Below, one piece after another: positions 36,080 to 44,746 of a stretch of 64,000 nt of DNA. Source of the DNA: Streptomyces bikiniensis (GTDB lineage Bacteria > Actinomycetota > Actinomycetes > Streptomycetales > Streptomycetaceae); NCBI GenBank assembly GCA_000716465.1, contig JNWL01000004.1:1-64000 (forward strand), given 5' to 3'. The translations under genes were made by a program, and so were the position numbers. The notes beneath the pieces were generated by a model. It was not told the DNA's origin and did no database searches. It saw only the letters and a program-made list of their open reading frames with translations. Every line of letters starts with the position of its first letter. The first letter of the stretch is position 1.

Positions 36080-36967
36080 TCACGCCCTGTCCGCGGGTCC
36101 TCCGGGCCGGTGCGGGAGGCGGCGCAGACGGCGCCGGACCAGGTGCTCGTGGACGAGCCGGCCGACGAGGGCGCCTCCGTAGACGACGAAGCCGACGCCG
36201 ACGAGCCAGGACTGGAGGACGAGGACGGTGCCGAACTGGCCGTACGTCACCGCGTTCGAGGCGATGAGGGGGGAGAAGACCAGCTGGGAGAAGATCCGCA
36301 GCCCGAGGAGGCCGAGCGCGGTGAGGACGGCGCCGGGGAGGAGGGCGCGCCAGCGGATGCGTCCGCAGAGCAGGAAGCGCTGGGACCACCAGAAGAAGAG
36401 GAAGGTGCCGAGGGTGTCGCCGAGGGCGACGGCGGCGGTGGCGAGGGCGGGGGCGTTCTCGGGGGCGGGGAAGGCGACGAAGACGAGGAGGGCCGCGATG
36501 AGGACCGCGAGCCAGACGACGTGCCGCCACATGGTGTGCCAGCGGGCCGTGGGGAGGTCCCAGACCCGCTCGTACCCGGTCTGTACGGCGGATCCGAAGG
36601 TCACGCCGAAGGCGGCGAGGGCGGCGAGACCGAAGGCGGTGGTGCGCTGGAGGGCCTGTCCCGGCTGCCCGAAGAGCCGTTCGACCTCCTCCTGGGAGAC
36701 CTCGGTGACGCCGAGGCCCTGGACGAGCCAGCGGGCGAAGCCCTGTCCCCGGGCGAGGTCGGCCGCCGCGACGACGATGAGGAGGGGGACGAGGGTGAGC
36801 AGGCTGAGCGCGGCGAAGCCCATGGCGCGGTGCATGAGTTCCATGGCGCGGCCGCGGTTCCACGCGAGGCCGACGGGGGAGGCGGCGACGCGGTCGTGGA
36901 CCCGTCGGAACCAGTGGCCGTGTTCGGTGGGGGCACCGTCGTGCGGCGGACCGGGTGTGGAGGGCAT
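36080..36967 (-). CDS. YihY/BrkB family inner-membrane protein
   Basis: 295 residues with six predicted membrane segments, including MGFAALSLLTLVPLLIVVAA, VVWLAVLIAALLVFVAF and ALLPGAVLTALGLLGLRIF. The family (UPF0761, once called ribonuclease BN) has no firmly established function. The N-terminus is cytoplasmic and His-rich, and the C-terminus ends in an Arg-rich tail (HLVRRRLRRLPHR). Confidence 0.88.
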   Translation of the reverse strand: MPSTPGPPHDGAPTEHGHWFRRVHDRVAASPVGLAWNRGRAMELMHRAMGFAALSLLTLVPLLIVVAAADLARGQGFARWLVQGLGVTEVSQEEVERLFGQPGQALQRTTAFGLAALAAFGVTFGSAVQTGYERVWDLPTARWHTMWRHVVWLAVLIAALLVFVAFPAPENAPALATAAVALGDTLGTFLFFWWSQRFLLCGRIRWRALLPGAVLTALGLLGLRIFSQLVFSPLIASNAVTYGQFGTVLVLQSWLVGVGFVVYGGALVGRLVHEHLVRRRLRRLPHRPGGPADRA

Positions 36968-37060
36968 GCCTCGTGAGGTACCCGGCCCGGCGACGCGGCA
37001 TCGCGGGGTGCCGCCGAACGGGTGGGGGCGGCGCTCGGGGGGCGGCCCCGGGGCCGGGGC

Positions 37061-37534
37061 TCAGGCGGGGAGCGGGCGGGCGCCGGGGCCGGGGCGGACG
37101 GTGACGTCGCGGACGGAGAGGGCGGCCCGCTCCTCGCCCTCGCACTGGACGACCACGCGGACGGGGGCTCCGCAGCCGGTGTGGCGGATGTCGAGGACGG
37201 GCCCCTCGGGGACCTCCGCGTGGGTGTCGCCCCACTGCTTGAGCGCGAGGAGCACGGGCCAGAGGTCGATGCCCCTGGGGGTGAGCCGGTACTCGTACCG
37301 GGTCCGGGCGCCGGGTTCGCGGTAGGGCTCGGCGCGCAGGATCTCCGCCGCGACCAGCTTGCGGAGGCGGTCGGCGAGGACGGCCTCGGAGAGCCCGAGG
37401 TGCCGGCGGAACTCGTCGTACCGGCGTACGCCGTTGAACGCGTCCCGCAGGATCAGCAGGGTCCACTTCTCGCCGACCAGGTCCAGGGTGCGCCGGACCG
37501 AGCAGTTCTCCGTGTCCGTCTCCAGCCACTTCAT
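37061..37534 (-). CDS. HxlR-family transcriptional regulator
   Basis: 157 residues. An HxlR winged helix starts ENCSVRRTLDLVGEKWTLLILRDAFNGVRRYDEFRRHLGLSEAVLADRLRKLV; its single Cys aligns with the redox-sensing Cys of some HxlR proteins. An extra C-terminal domain (VLDIRHTGCGAPVRVVVQCEGEE) is present. ATG 37534 is preferred; an in-frame GTG lies 6 bp earlier, and TAGAGT upstream suggests a leaderless transcript. It is divergent from a thioesterase gene with a shared inverted repeat. Confidence 0.9.
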   Translation of the reverse strand: MKWLETDTENCSVRRTLDLVGEKWTLLILRDAFNGVRRYDEFRRHLGLSEAVLADRLRKLVAAEILRAEPYREPGARTRYEYRLTPRGIDLWPVLLALKQWGDTHAEVPEGPVLDIRHTGCGAPVRVVVQCEGEERAALSVRDVTVRPGPGARPLPA

Positions 37535-37551
37535 CGTCACACTCTAGCCAC

Positions 37552-37574
37552 CTGACTGCGTCGTTGACAGTCAG
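37552..37574. promoter_or_regulatory. HxlR operator candidate
   Basis: CTGACTG-N9-CAGTCAG is a perfect 7-bp inverted repeat 17 bp upstream of the hxlR-type ATG and about 55 bp before the divergent thioesterase start. TTGACA (37564-37569) inside it, with CTAGCT 17 bp downstream, looks like the rightward promoter. A bound repressor would block both genes. Confidence 0.7.
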
Positions 37575-37629
37575 CTTTCGGGGAGGCTAGCTTCGCCGTG
37601 CAGAGTCAGCTGGTCGAGTCGGGCGGAGA

Positions 37630-38127
37630 GTGGTCGTGGCACGGACGCGTACGGTCGAGTGGGAGGACCCGGCGGCTTCCGCGCGGGCCGCGGGGACGAC
37701 GGCGGGGCTGGACTTCCTGCGGGAGATCGCCGCCGGGCGGCTGCCCGGGCCGCCGATCGCCGCGCTCCTCGGCTTCGCCCTCGAAGAGGTCGAGGACGGC
37801 CGGGTGGTGTTCTCCTTCGAGCCGGCCGAGGAGCACTACAACCCGATCGGGAGCGTGCACGGCGGCGTGTACGCGACGCTGCTCGACTCGGCGGCCGGGT
37901 GCGCGGTGCACTCCACGCTCCCCCGGGGCACGGCGTACACCTCGCTCGACCTGTCGACCCGCTTCCTCCGCCCGATCACGGTCGCCACCGGCAAGGTCAG
38001 GGCGGTCGGCACGGTGCTGACCCGGGGACGCCGTACGTCGCTCGCGGAGGCGGGTCTGTACGACGCGCAGGACCGGCTGCTCGGTCACGCGACCAGCACG
38101 TGCATGCTGTTCCCGGTCCCTGCGTAG
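37630..38127 (+). CDS. PaaI-family thioesterase (hotdog fold)
   Basis: 165 residues. The hotdog signature HYNPIGSVHGGVYATLLDSAAGCAVHSTLP holds the Asn/Gly/His region and the catalytic acid of PaaI-type acyl-CoA thioesterases; LSTRFLRPITVATG follows. It hydrolyses acyl- or aryl-CoA esters, but the substrate is unknown. Several GTG codons occur near the start. It is divergent from an HxlR regulator that probably controls it. Confidence 0.9.
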   Translation: MVVARTRTVEWEDPAASARAAGTTAGLDFLREIAAGRLPGPPIAALLGFALEEVEDGRVVFSFEPAEEHYNPIGSVHGGVYATLLDSAAGCAVHSTLPRGTAYTSLDLSTRFLRPITVATGKVRAVGTVLTRGRRTSLAEAGLYDAQDRLLGHATSTCMLFPVPA

Positions 38128-38157
38128 TACCGCGCGACGCGCGGGGACGGGCCGGGT

Positions 38158-38523
38158 TCAGCGGACGCCGGGGACCGGGCGGGTGCGGGTGCAGCCGTCC
38201 GGGACGGCGTCGGGGGCGCCGCTGGCCTGGAGGGCCGCGCTCACCAGGGTGGCGAGCAGGTCGATGTCGGAGCCCATGTCCAGACGGACCGTCACCCACC
38301 CGGACCCGGCGCGCAGGCGGACGGCGCTCGATCCGAGGAGGGCCGGGCGCAGTTTGGCGATCATGGCGCGGGTGAGGTGGACGTCGGCCTCGTGCTCGCC
38401 GTGGAAGTGCACGATCTCCTGCGTCGCGGTGCCCAGTCCGACCTCGGCGCCGCAGTGGGCACGGCCGGGGGTCAGCGAGGGCCAGCTCATCAGACGTTCA
38501 CTGGCATGCCTGGCCGTGTTCAT
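38158..38523 (-). CDS. Luciferase-family (DUF5519-like) protein
   Basis: 121 residues. EIVHFHGEHEADVHLTRAMIAKLRP and GSGWVTVRLDMGSDIDLLATLVSAALQA match the short domain annotated as luciferase-like/DUF5519 in Streptomyces. No biochemical role is established and no light emission is implied. ATG 38523 was taken, although no good ribosome-binding site is visible. Confidence 0.72.
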   Translation of the reverse strand: MNTARHASERLMSWPSLTPGRAHCGAEVGLGTATQEIVHFHGEHEADVHLTRAMIAKLRPALLGSSAVRLRAGSGWVTVRLDMGSDIDLLATLVSAALQASGAPDAVPDGCTRTRPVPGVR

Positions 38524-38783
38524 ACGAGGAGCGTGCCGGGCGCCGGGGCCGCGCACAAGCGTCCTGCGGAAAGAATCCCGCCGACACGCGGAGCGGGCCG
38601 CCGGAAGGACCCTCGCGACCGTGCGTGACGGCGGCGCGTGGGACCGAAGTGACTCTGTGTCATGGCGGAGAGGGGTGGGGACGCCTCCGCCGGGCGGTGC
38701 TCCTCCGCCGGCGGTTCCGGGCCTTCCGGTGGTGGGCCCTCCCGGTTGTACGGCGGGCGGGCCGTCGAACTAGCGTGGCACCC

Positions 38784-39368
38784 ATGGAACTCTTGGGAGA
38801 GATCACGGGCGACCGCCCCCTGCTGGTGCTCGCCGTCAAGGAAGAGGCGCAGTTCCTCGACACGGGGCTGCCGGTGCTGCTCACCGGCATGGGCAAGGTG
38901 AACGCCGCGACCGCGCTGGCGACCGTGCTCGGCCGGGGCCCCCGTCCGTCCGGGATCGTGAACCTGGGGACGGCCGGGGCGCTGCGGCCGGGCCTGACCG
39001 GGACGCACGTCGTGGGCACCGTGGTGCAGCACGACTTCGACGGGCGGCTGCTCGCGATGCTGACGGGCGAGTCGTACGGGGCGCCGCTGACGCTGCCGGA
39101 CGGCGGGGACGTGGTCCTGGCCACCGGCGACACCTTCATCTCGGACGAGACCGCCCGCGCCCGGCTCGCGGAGCAGGCGGCCCTGGTCGACATGGAGGGG
39201 TACGCCCTCGCGCACGTCGCCTCGGTCGCCGGGGTGCCGCTGCGCGTCGTGAAGCACGTCAGCGACGAGGCCGGGGAGGGCGCCGCGCGCACCTGGCGCG
39301 AATCGGTCGCCGGGTGCGCGCGGGTCCTGGCCGACTGGGCGGCGGAGAACGTTCCGTACCGTCCCTGA
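38784..39368 (+). CDS. Nucleosidase (MTA/SAH nucleosidase-like)
   Basis: 194 residues of the phosphorylase superfamily. It has a shortened MTAN-like core with LLTGMGKVNAATALATVLG, VNLGTAGAL, VDMEGYALAHVA (substrate-binding Glu) and VVKHVSDEAGEG (catalytic Asp). It likely splits a purine nucleoside such as methylthioadenosine. TAGCGT 8 bp before ATG 38784 and no ribosome-binding site suggest a leaderless mRNA. Confidence 0.88.
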   Translation: MELLGEITGDRPLLVLAVKEEAQFLDTGLPVLLTGMGKVNAATALATVLGRGPRPSGIVNLGTAGALRPGLTGTHVVGTVVQHDFDGRLLAMLTGESYGAPLTLPDGGDVVLATGDTFISDETARARLAEQAALVDMEGYALAHVASVAGVPLRVVKHVSDEAGEGAARTWRESVAGCARVLADWAAENVPYRP

Positions 39369-39383
39369 GGGTTCCGGCCGCGG

Positions 39384-40565
39384 TCACCGGTTCTGGAAGT
39401 GTGCCTCCGGGTCGGCCTCGGTCGGGCCGTCCAGGACCGGGCGCGAAAGTCCGCGCAGGTGCCGGTCGAAGAAGGCGGAGACGTACGTCCGGGTGAGGGC
39501 GACGGCCCGGTCGGCGGGCAGCTGCGGTTCGGGCAGGCCGAAGTGACGCGAGATCACGGGGCCGTCCGAGAAGGAGAAGTGATCGGATCCGGCCAGCGTG
39601 ATCCAGCGCTTCCAGCCGTCGAGCGCGGACCACGTCCGGTCCCAGCTGGTGTCGATCCCGCCGGGCAGGTGCATCCCGTCGTGGGTGCCGAGCATCATGA
39701 ACGGGCGGCCCCGCAGGCCCTCCGCCGGAAGGTCCTCCCAGAAGGAGCCGTCCATGTTGATCCCGGCGTCGATGCGCCGGTCGGCGACCATCGCGGTGGC
39801 CGCGCTCGCCCCTCCGATGGAGTGGCCCGCCATGCCGATCCGGCGCGCGTCGATCACGTCGGCGTGCCGCCAGACGGACCGGGGGCCGACGAGCCGGTCC
39901 AGGACGTACCGCATGTCGGCGGCGCGGGTCGTGGTGACCACGCTCCCGTGCACCCCGCCCTCGTCGAGGGCCGTGCAGGCGACGCAGGTGAGGGTGCGGC
40001 CGCCGGGGAGGCTGATCCCGTACGACTCGTAGGCGTGGTCGACGGAGGCGACGACGTAGCCGCGCGAGGCGAGGTCCTCGGCGAGGGAGGTGAGCGTCCA
40101 GCGGGAGACGCTGAAGCCCGGCGAGAGCAGCACCAGGGGGTGGCGGCCCGGCGCGGGCCGGACGCCGGCCCTGCTATGGGTGCGTGTCCGGGCGAGCACG
40201 TCGCCGGAGACGCCGGGTCCCAGCTGCTCGGCGAGCAGTCGCGCCTCCTCCCGGGTGGCGTACGGGGCGGGGTGGCCACCGCCGGAGCGGGCGGCCGGGT
40301 AGTGGAGCGTGACCATGAGGGCCCGTCCGTCGGCGGTGGGCACCCAGGGGTCGGTGCGGGACCGGTCGACCAGCGGCAGGACCGTGCTGCCGACGGCGTG
40401 CGGCCCGGTGGGCGCGGGGAGGGCGGCGGGCCGCACCGGCTGTGCGACCGTCGCGCTCGCGCCGGGGGCGGGTGTGCCGGGAGGGGCCGCGGTGGCGACT
40501 CCTGCCGTCAGGGCGAGGGAACAGGTGAGAATGGTGGCCGCGACGGCCCTGGTGAGTCGAGTCAT
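39384..40565 (-). CDS. Secreted alpha/beta hydrolase, PAF-acetylhydrolase/lipase-like
   Basis: 393 residues with a signal peptide (AVAATILTCSLALTAGVATA). Core motifs are HPLVLLSPGFSVSRWTLTSLAEDLASRGYVVASVDH, the nucleophile elbow GMAGHSIGGASA, and His in TLAGSDHFSFSDG. Related Streptomyces exoenzymes are esterases or PET-hydrolase/PAF-AH-type lipases. Specificity is not certain. ATG 40565 begins MTRLTRAVAATIL. Confidence 0.9.
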   Translation of the reverse strand: MTRLTRAVAATILTCSLALTAGVATAAPPGTPAPGASATVAQPVRPAALPAPTGPHAVGSTVLPLVDRSRTDPWVPTADGRALMVTLHYPAARSGGGHPAPYATREEARLLAEQLGPGVSGDVLARTRTHSRAGVRPAPGRHPLVLLSPGFSVSRWTLTSLAEDLASRGYVVASVDHAYESYGISLPGGRTLTCVACTALDEGGVHGSVVTTTRAADMRYVLDRLVGPRSVWRHADVIDARRIGMAGHSIGGASAATAMVADRRIDAGINMDGSFWEDLPAEGLRGRPFMMLGTHDGMHLPGGIDTSWDRTWSALDGWKRWITLAGSDHFSFSDGPVISRHFGLPEPQLPADRAVALTRTYVSAFFDRHLRGLSRPVLDGPTEADPEAHFQNR

Positions 40566-40767
40566 GCGGGCACGGTAGGCGCCGGGAGCGGTCCGGCGCG
40601 TCCGCCCGTGGGCTCACTTTCGATCAACCTCGGGTCGGAGAAGGGGCCTTGCCCGTCATCCACGGGTACGTCCATGGGCTCCGACGTCCGGCTCACCCCC
40701 AACTCCCTTCCCCCGTACCGGTCCTGATGTGCCGACCGGTCGGGTGGAGCCATGCGGCGGGACGACC

Positions 40768-40798
40768 TTGACAGCGTGGAAGGCCGCCTGCCTATGGT
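40768..40798 (+). promoter_or_regulatory. Promoter candidate for the leader peptide/LLM operon
   Basis: TTGACA (40768-40773) and TATGGT (40793-40798) are spaced by 19 bp, 54 bp before the leader-peptide start. The elements fit an HrdB-type promoter, though the spacer is slightly long. The upstream 40566-40767 stretch holds no gene. Confidence 0.5.
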
Positions 40799-40851
40799 GA
40801 GGAGTCTCCGTCCGCGTCCGGACGGGGCCGAGGGACCCGGGGGAGGCGTAC

Positions 40852-40971
40852 GTGCGCACAGCGACCACGGCGCCGCACGCCCCGGTCCGGGCGGGTGCCC
40901 GCCTCGTCTGCCGCCGGCACGTCGACCTCTGCCGTACCGCGTCGGCCATCTGTCCTTCTCCGCGCGTCTGA
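40852..40971 (+). CDS. Cysteine-containing leader peptide (putative attenuator)
   Basis: A 39-codon ORF with GTG start at 40852 and GGGGGAGG 5 bp upstream. The second half reads CRRHVDLCRTASAIC. This matches the short actinobacterial leader peptides of the RRHVDLxRxxSAxC type that precede sulfur-assimilation genes. Three Cys codons (TGC, TGC, TGT) fall at positions 20, 27 and 34. A GC-rich hairpin follows around 41008-41044. Ribosome stalling when Cys-tRNA is short could open the downstream monooxygenase operon (inference). Confidence 0.75.
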   Translation: MRTATTAPHAPVRAGARLVCRRHVDLCRTASAICPSPRV

Positions 40972-41143
40972 CCCCGCCCGGCGGGTCCGCCCGTCCCGTC
41001 GCCCGTCCGGCGCGGGGCGTCGCGGCGATCCCGCCGCGCCCGGGTCCGCGCTTCCCGTGACGTCCCGTCGCCCGGTCCCGCGCAGCCGTGCCCCGCACCG
41101 CTGCCGCGCCGCCGCGCGTCCCCCGCCGCCCGGAAGGACTCCC

Positions 41144-42265
41144 ATGCCCCGCCCCGCCCTGCACCTGGCCGTCGAGATCGACGGCGACGGTGCCCATCCC
41201 GCCGCGTGGCGCCGTGCCGCGCACGCCCCCGGAGAGCTGCTGAGCCCGCGCCGGCTCGCCCGGACCGCGGCCGCCGCCGAGAACGCCGGATTCACCCTGG
41301 TCACCCTGGAGGACTCGATCCTGCCGCCCGGTTCCGCCGACGGCACCGGCCCGGTGGGCCGGATCGGCGCGGTGGAGCGGGCCGCGTTCGCGGCCGCTTC
41401 GACCAGCGTCCTCGGCATCGCCCCCGTCCTCGCGACCACCTACGCCGAGCCGTTCCACGTCTCCTCGCAGATCGCCTCGCTCGACCACGTCTCGGCCGGC
41501 CGGGCCGGCTGGGTGGTGGGGACCGAGGAGGACCCGGCCGCCGCGCGCGCCTGGGGGCGGCCGGTGGTCGGGGGCGCCGACGCGATCGCCCGCGAGGCCC
41601 GCGACGGGCTCCGGGTCGTACGGGACCTGTGGGACTCGTGGGAGGACGACGCGGTGATCCGGTCGGTGGCCACCAGCCGCTACCTGGACCGGTCGCGGCT
41701 GCACTACGTCGACTTCGAGGGCGAGACGTACTCGGTGAAGGGGCCGTCGATCGTGCCGCGTCCGCCGCAGGGCCGGCCCGTGGTCCTGGCGCCCGCCGGT
41801 CTCGTCCCGGCGGAGCTCACCGACGTGGCGCTCGTCGGCGGCCCGACCCCGGCCGGGGCGGGCGCGGCGGCCTCGGCGGCCGGTGCGCCGCTCGCCTTCG
41901 CCGAGGTCGAGGTGGCCCTCGACGCCCCGCGCGAGACGGCGCGGGAGCGGATCGCGGACCTGGAACGGTACGCGCCGTGGGAGGGCCGCCCCGACCGGCT
42001 GCGGTACACCGGTCCGGCCGCCGGTCTGGTGGAACTGCTCGCGGACCTGGCCGGGCGCGTCGACGGGGTGCGGCTGCGTCCGCTCGTCCTCGACGAGGAC
42101 CTCGCCGTGCTCTCCCGGCTCGTCCTGCCCGAGCTGTTCGTGCGGCGGCTCGCGGCCCGGCCCCTGCCGGGCACCACCCTCCGCACCTCCCTGGGCCTTC
42201 CCCGGCCCCTCAGCCGCTTCACGACCGCCGGCGCCGCCGCGCCCGCTCCGGAGGAGACCCGATGA
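41144..42265 (+). CDS. LLM-class flavin-dependent oxidoreductase
   Basis: A 373-residue bacterial-luciferase-like (FMNH2-dependent) monooxygenase: LSPRRLARTAAAAENAGFTLVTLEDSIL, VLATTYAEPFHVSSQIASLDHVSAGRAGWVV and LHYVDFEGETYSVKGPSIVPRPPQGRPVV. The second half is shorter than in typical LLM enzymes, so the barrel may be degenerate and the protein may act with its partner. Its stop overlaps the next ATG (ATGA). Position after a Cys leader peptide suggests organosulfur use. ATG 41144 follows GGAAGGA. Confidence 0.88.
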   Translation: MPRPALHLAVEIDGDGAHPAAWRRAAHAPGELLSPRRLARTAAAAENAGFTLVTLEDSILPPGSADGTGPVGRIGAVERAAFAAASTSVLGIAPVLATTYAEPFHVSSQIASLDHVSAGRAGWVVGTEEDPAAARAWGRPVVGGADAIAREARDGLRVVRDLWDSWEDDAVIRSVATSRYLDRSRLHYVDFEGETYSVKGPSIVPRPPQGRPVVLAPAGLVPAELTDVALVGGPTPAGAGAAASAAGAPLAFAEVEVALDAPRETARERIADLERYAPWEGRPDRLRYTGPAAGLVELLADLAGRVDGVRLRPLVLDEDLAVLSRLVLPELFVRRLAARPLPGTTLRTSLGLPRPLSRFTTAGAAAPAPEETR

Positions 42266-43626
42266 CCCGCACCGACCCGCACGACGTCCCGCGCCCGGAC
42301 GCGCGACTGCACTTCGGGGTGTTCTTCCAGGGGGTCAACCACTGGACGATCTGGTCGGACCCGTCCAGCGGCTCGCAGATCGATCCGGCCTCCTTCCTGC
42401 GGGTGGCCAGGGCCGCCGAACGCGGGCTCTTCGACGCCTTCTTCCTCGGCGACGGCCTGCGGCTGCGCGAGTCGGAGGGCGGCGTCCACGAGCTGGACGT
42501 GGCGGGCCGGCCCGACTCGATCACCCAGCTGTCGGCGCTCGCCGCCGCGACCGAGCGGATCGGGCTCGTCTCCACCTCGAACACCACCTTCAACGAGCCG
42601 GGCGACCTCGCCCGGCGGCTCGCCGGCCTCGACCTGCTCTCCGGCGGCCGGGCCGGCTGGAACGTGGTGACCACGCACAACGCCTGGACCGGCGAGAACT
42701 TCCGGCGCGGCGGGTTCCTCGACCACGCCGACCGGTACCGGCGCGCCGAGGAGTTCCTGTCCGTCGCGCGGGCCGTGTGGAACGGCTGGGCACAGGGCGC
42801 GGTGGCGGACTCGGCCGAGGCCCGTTCCTGGTCGGTGCCGGGGGCGGTGGGGCGCGTACGGGTGGAGGGGGCCCACTTCGACGTCGACCTGGCGCCGACC
42901 CTGCCGCGCAGCGCCCAGGGGCATCCGGTGATCTTCCAGGCGGGCGACTCCGGGGAGGGGCGGGACTTCGCGGCCCGCAACGCGGACGTCGTCTTCTCCG
43001 CGCACGGCACGGACTTCGACGACGCGCTCGCCTTCGCCGAGGACGTCCGGCGGCGGCTGCGGGCGGCGGGCCGGGCCGAGGACGCGCTGCGGATCCTGCC
43101 GGGTACGGAGATCGTCATCGGGGCGACCGAGAAGGAGGCGGAGGAGAAGGCCCGCTGGGTGCGCCTCCACCAGGTCACGCCCGCGGTGGCGCTCGGCATC
43201 GCGAGCCGGCTGTGGGGCTTCGACCTGTCCGGGCGGGACGCCGACGGGCCGCTGCCGGCCGAGGACCCGGTGGTGGCCGCGTACGAGGGGAGGTTCGGCA
43301 CGCGCTGGGTGGACGACCCCCGGGCGGTGGTGGCCGAGTGGCGGGCGAAGGCCGACGCCAACGGCTGGTCGCTGCGCGAGACGGTGATCGAGCTGGGGCC
43401 GCAGCGCGGGCACGTGGGCACTCCGGCCGGGCTCGCGGAGAAGTTCGCGCGGTTCGTCCGGCACGGGGCGCTGGACGGTTTCAACGTCTCGCCGTACCTG
43501 GTGCCGGACGGTCTCGACGACATCGTGGAGCTGCTCGTGCCGGAGCTCCAGGAGCGGGGCGTGTACCGGACGGCGTACACGGGGACGACGCTCCGGGAGC
43601 ATCTGGGACTCGCCCCTGTGGCATGA
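42262..43626 (+). CDS. LLM-class monooxygenase, NtaA/SnaA/DszA (SoxA) family
   Basis: 454 residues. Diagnostic segments include FGVFFQGVNHWTIWSDPSSGSQID, GRAGWNVVTTHNAWTGENFRRGGFLDHADRYRRAEEF, HPVIFQAGDSGEGRDFAARNADVVF and GFNVSPYLVPDGLDDIVELLVPELQERGVYRTAY. The family uses FMNH2 from a separate reductase on sulfones, nitrilotriacetate and similar compounds. It is translationally coupled to the preceding LLM gene. No flavin reductase is adjacent. Confidence 0.93.
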   Translation: MTRTDPHDVPRPDARLHFGVFFQGVNHWTIWSDPSSGSQIDPASFLRVARAAERGLFDAFFLGDGLRLRESEGGVHELDVAGRPDSITQLSALAAATERIGLVSTSNTTFNEPGDLARRLAGLDLLSGGRAGWNVVTTHNAWTGENFRRGGFLDHADRYRRAEEFLSVARAVWNGWAQGAVADSAEARSWSVPGAVGRVRVEGAHFDVDLAPTLPRSAQGHPVIFQAGDSGEGRDFAARNADVVFSAHGTDFDDALAFAEDVRRRLRAAGRAEDALRILPGTEIVIGATEKEAEEKARWVRLHQVTPAVALGIASRLWGFDLSGRDADGPLPAEDPVVAAYEGRFGTRWVDDPRAVVAEWRAKADANGWSLRETVIELGPQRGHVGTPAGLAEKFARFVRHGALDGFNVSPYLVPDGLDDIVELLVPELQERGVYRTAYTGTTLREHLGLAPVA

Positions 43627-43635
43627 CCCCCGCGG

Positions 43636-44745
43636 TCAGGGGGCGTCGGGCGGGCGGACCACCAGGAGGGCGGCCACGTCGTCGTCGGGGCCTTTGCCGC
43701 CGTAGGCGGTGAGGTCGCGGTGGAGGAGTTCGAGGAGGCCCGCGGAGGGCTCCCGGTCCCAGCTCCGCAGGCGCGCCTCCAGGGGGTAGAAGGCGCCCGC
43801 CCGGTCGCGGGTCTCGCTGACGCCGTCGGTGTAGAGGAGCAGCCGGTCCCCCGGGCCGAAGGGCGCCTCCTCGATCCGGTGGCGGCCGTCGGCGAGGCCC
43901 GCGAGGTTGACGGGGAGCGAGGGGTCGGTGAAGCGCACCGGTTCGACCCCTCCCCCGTGCTGGAGGAGCGGGGCCGGGTGGCCGCAGCTGAGGAGCCGTA
44001 CGACGTCCCGGTCGTCGGGGAGTTCCACGAGGACGACGGTGGCGAAGCGTTCGGCGGCATCGGAGTCCGGGTCCCAGGCGCCGTACCGGGCCAGGCCCTC
44101 GTCGAGGCGGTCGGCGAGGACGGCCAGGTCCCCGGCCTCGTGGACGGCGGCGCGGAACGCGCCGAGCAGCACGGAGGCGGTCTCGACGGCGCCGAGCCCC
44201 TTGCCCTGGACGTCGCCGAGCATGACGCGCACGGCTCCGGGGACCTTGACGGCCTCGTAGAAGTCGCCGCCGATCCGGGCCTTGGCGGCGGCCGCGACGT
44301 ACAGCAGGTGCAGTTCGAACCGGCCGAGGCGGCGGGGCAGCGGGCGCAGCACGACCCGCTGGACGACCTCGGCGACGGCGGTGAGTTCGCGCAGGTCCCG
44401 CTCGTAGCGGGTGCGGACCCGGCTGATCCAGGCCGCGGCGGCGGTCACGACGGCGAGGACCGTCTCGCTGGCGAGGAGTTCGGGCAGGGGGTCCCCGCCC
44501 CGGTTGAAGCCGAGCAGCACGCGGACCGCCATGGTGAGCAGTCCGATGCCGAGGGTCCCGCGCACGCTCCAGGTGACGGCGGCGAGCGCGGGCGCGGCGA
44601 CGAGGAGGCGGTCGAAGCGCTCCTGGCCGGGGGTGAGCACATCGGCGAGGGCCGTCAGGAACAGGACCAGGAAGGGCAGGGCGCGACCGACGTTGAACTG
44701 GGTGCGCGTCGCCGTGCCTGGGCTGCGGGGACCGGCTGCGGGCAT
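43636..44745 (-). CDS. Membrane-anchored SpoIIE/PP2C phosphatase
   Basis: 369 residues. Three or four N-terminal membrane segments (ALPFLVLFLTALADVL; LLVAAPALAAVTW; LGIGLLTMAVRVLLGF) precede a SpoIIE phosphatase from about 135: VVLRPLPRRLGRFELHLLYV, IGGDFYEAV, MLGDVQGKGLGAVETASVLL and LLLYTDGVSETRDRAGAFYPLE. It probably dephosphorylates anti-anti-sigma factors at the membrane. ATG 44745 lies 1 nt after the MFS stop, so it is the last gene of the TetR-MFS-phosphatase operon. Confidence 0.9.
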   Translation of the reverse strand: MPAAGPRSPGTATRTQFNVGRALPFLVLFLTALADVLTPGQERFDRLLVAAPALAAVTWSVRGTLGIGLLTMAVRVLLGFNRGGDPLPELLASETVLAVVTAAAAWISRVRTRYERDLRELTAVAEVVQRVVLRPLPRRLGRFELHLLYVAAAAKARIGGDFYEAVKVPGAVRVMLGDVQGKGLGAVETASVLLGAFRAAVHEAGDLAVLADRLDEGLARYGAWDPDSDAAERFATVVLVELPDDRDVVRLLSCGHPAPLLQHGGGVEPVRFTDPSLPVNLAGLADGRHRIEEAPFGPGDRLLLYTDGVSETRDRAGAFYPLEARLRSWDREPSAGLLELLHRDLTAYGGKGPDDDVAALLVVRPPDAP

Positions 44746-44746
44746 T

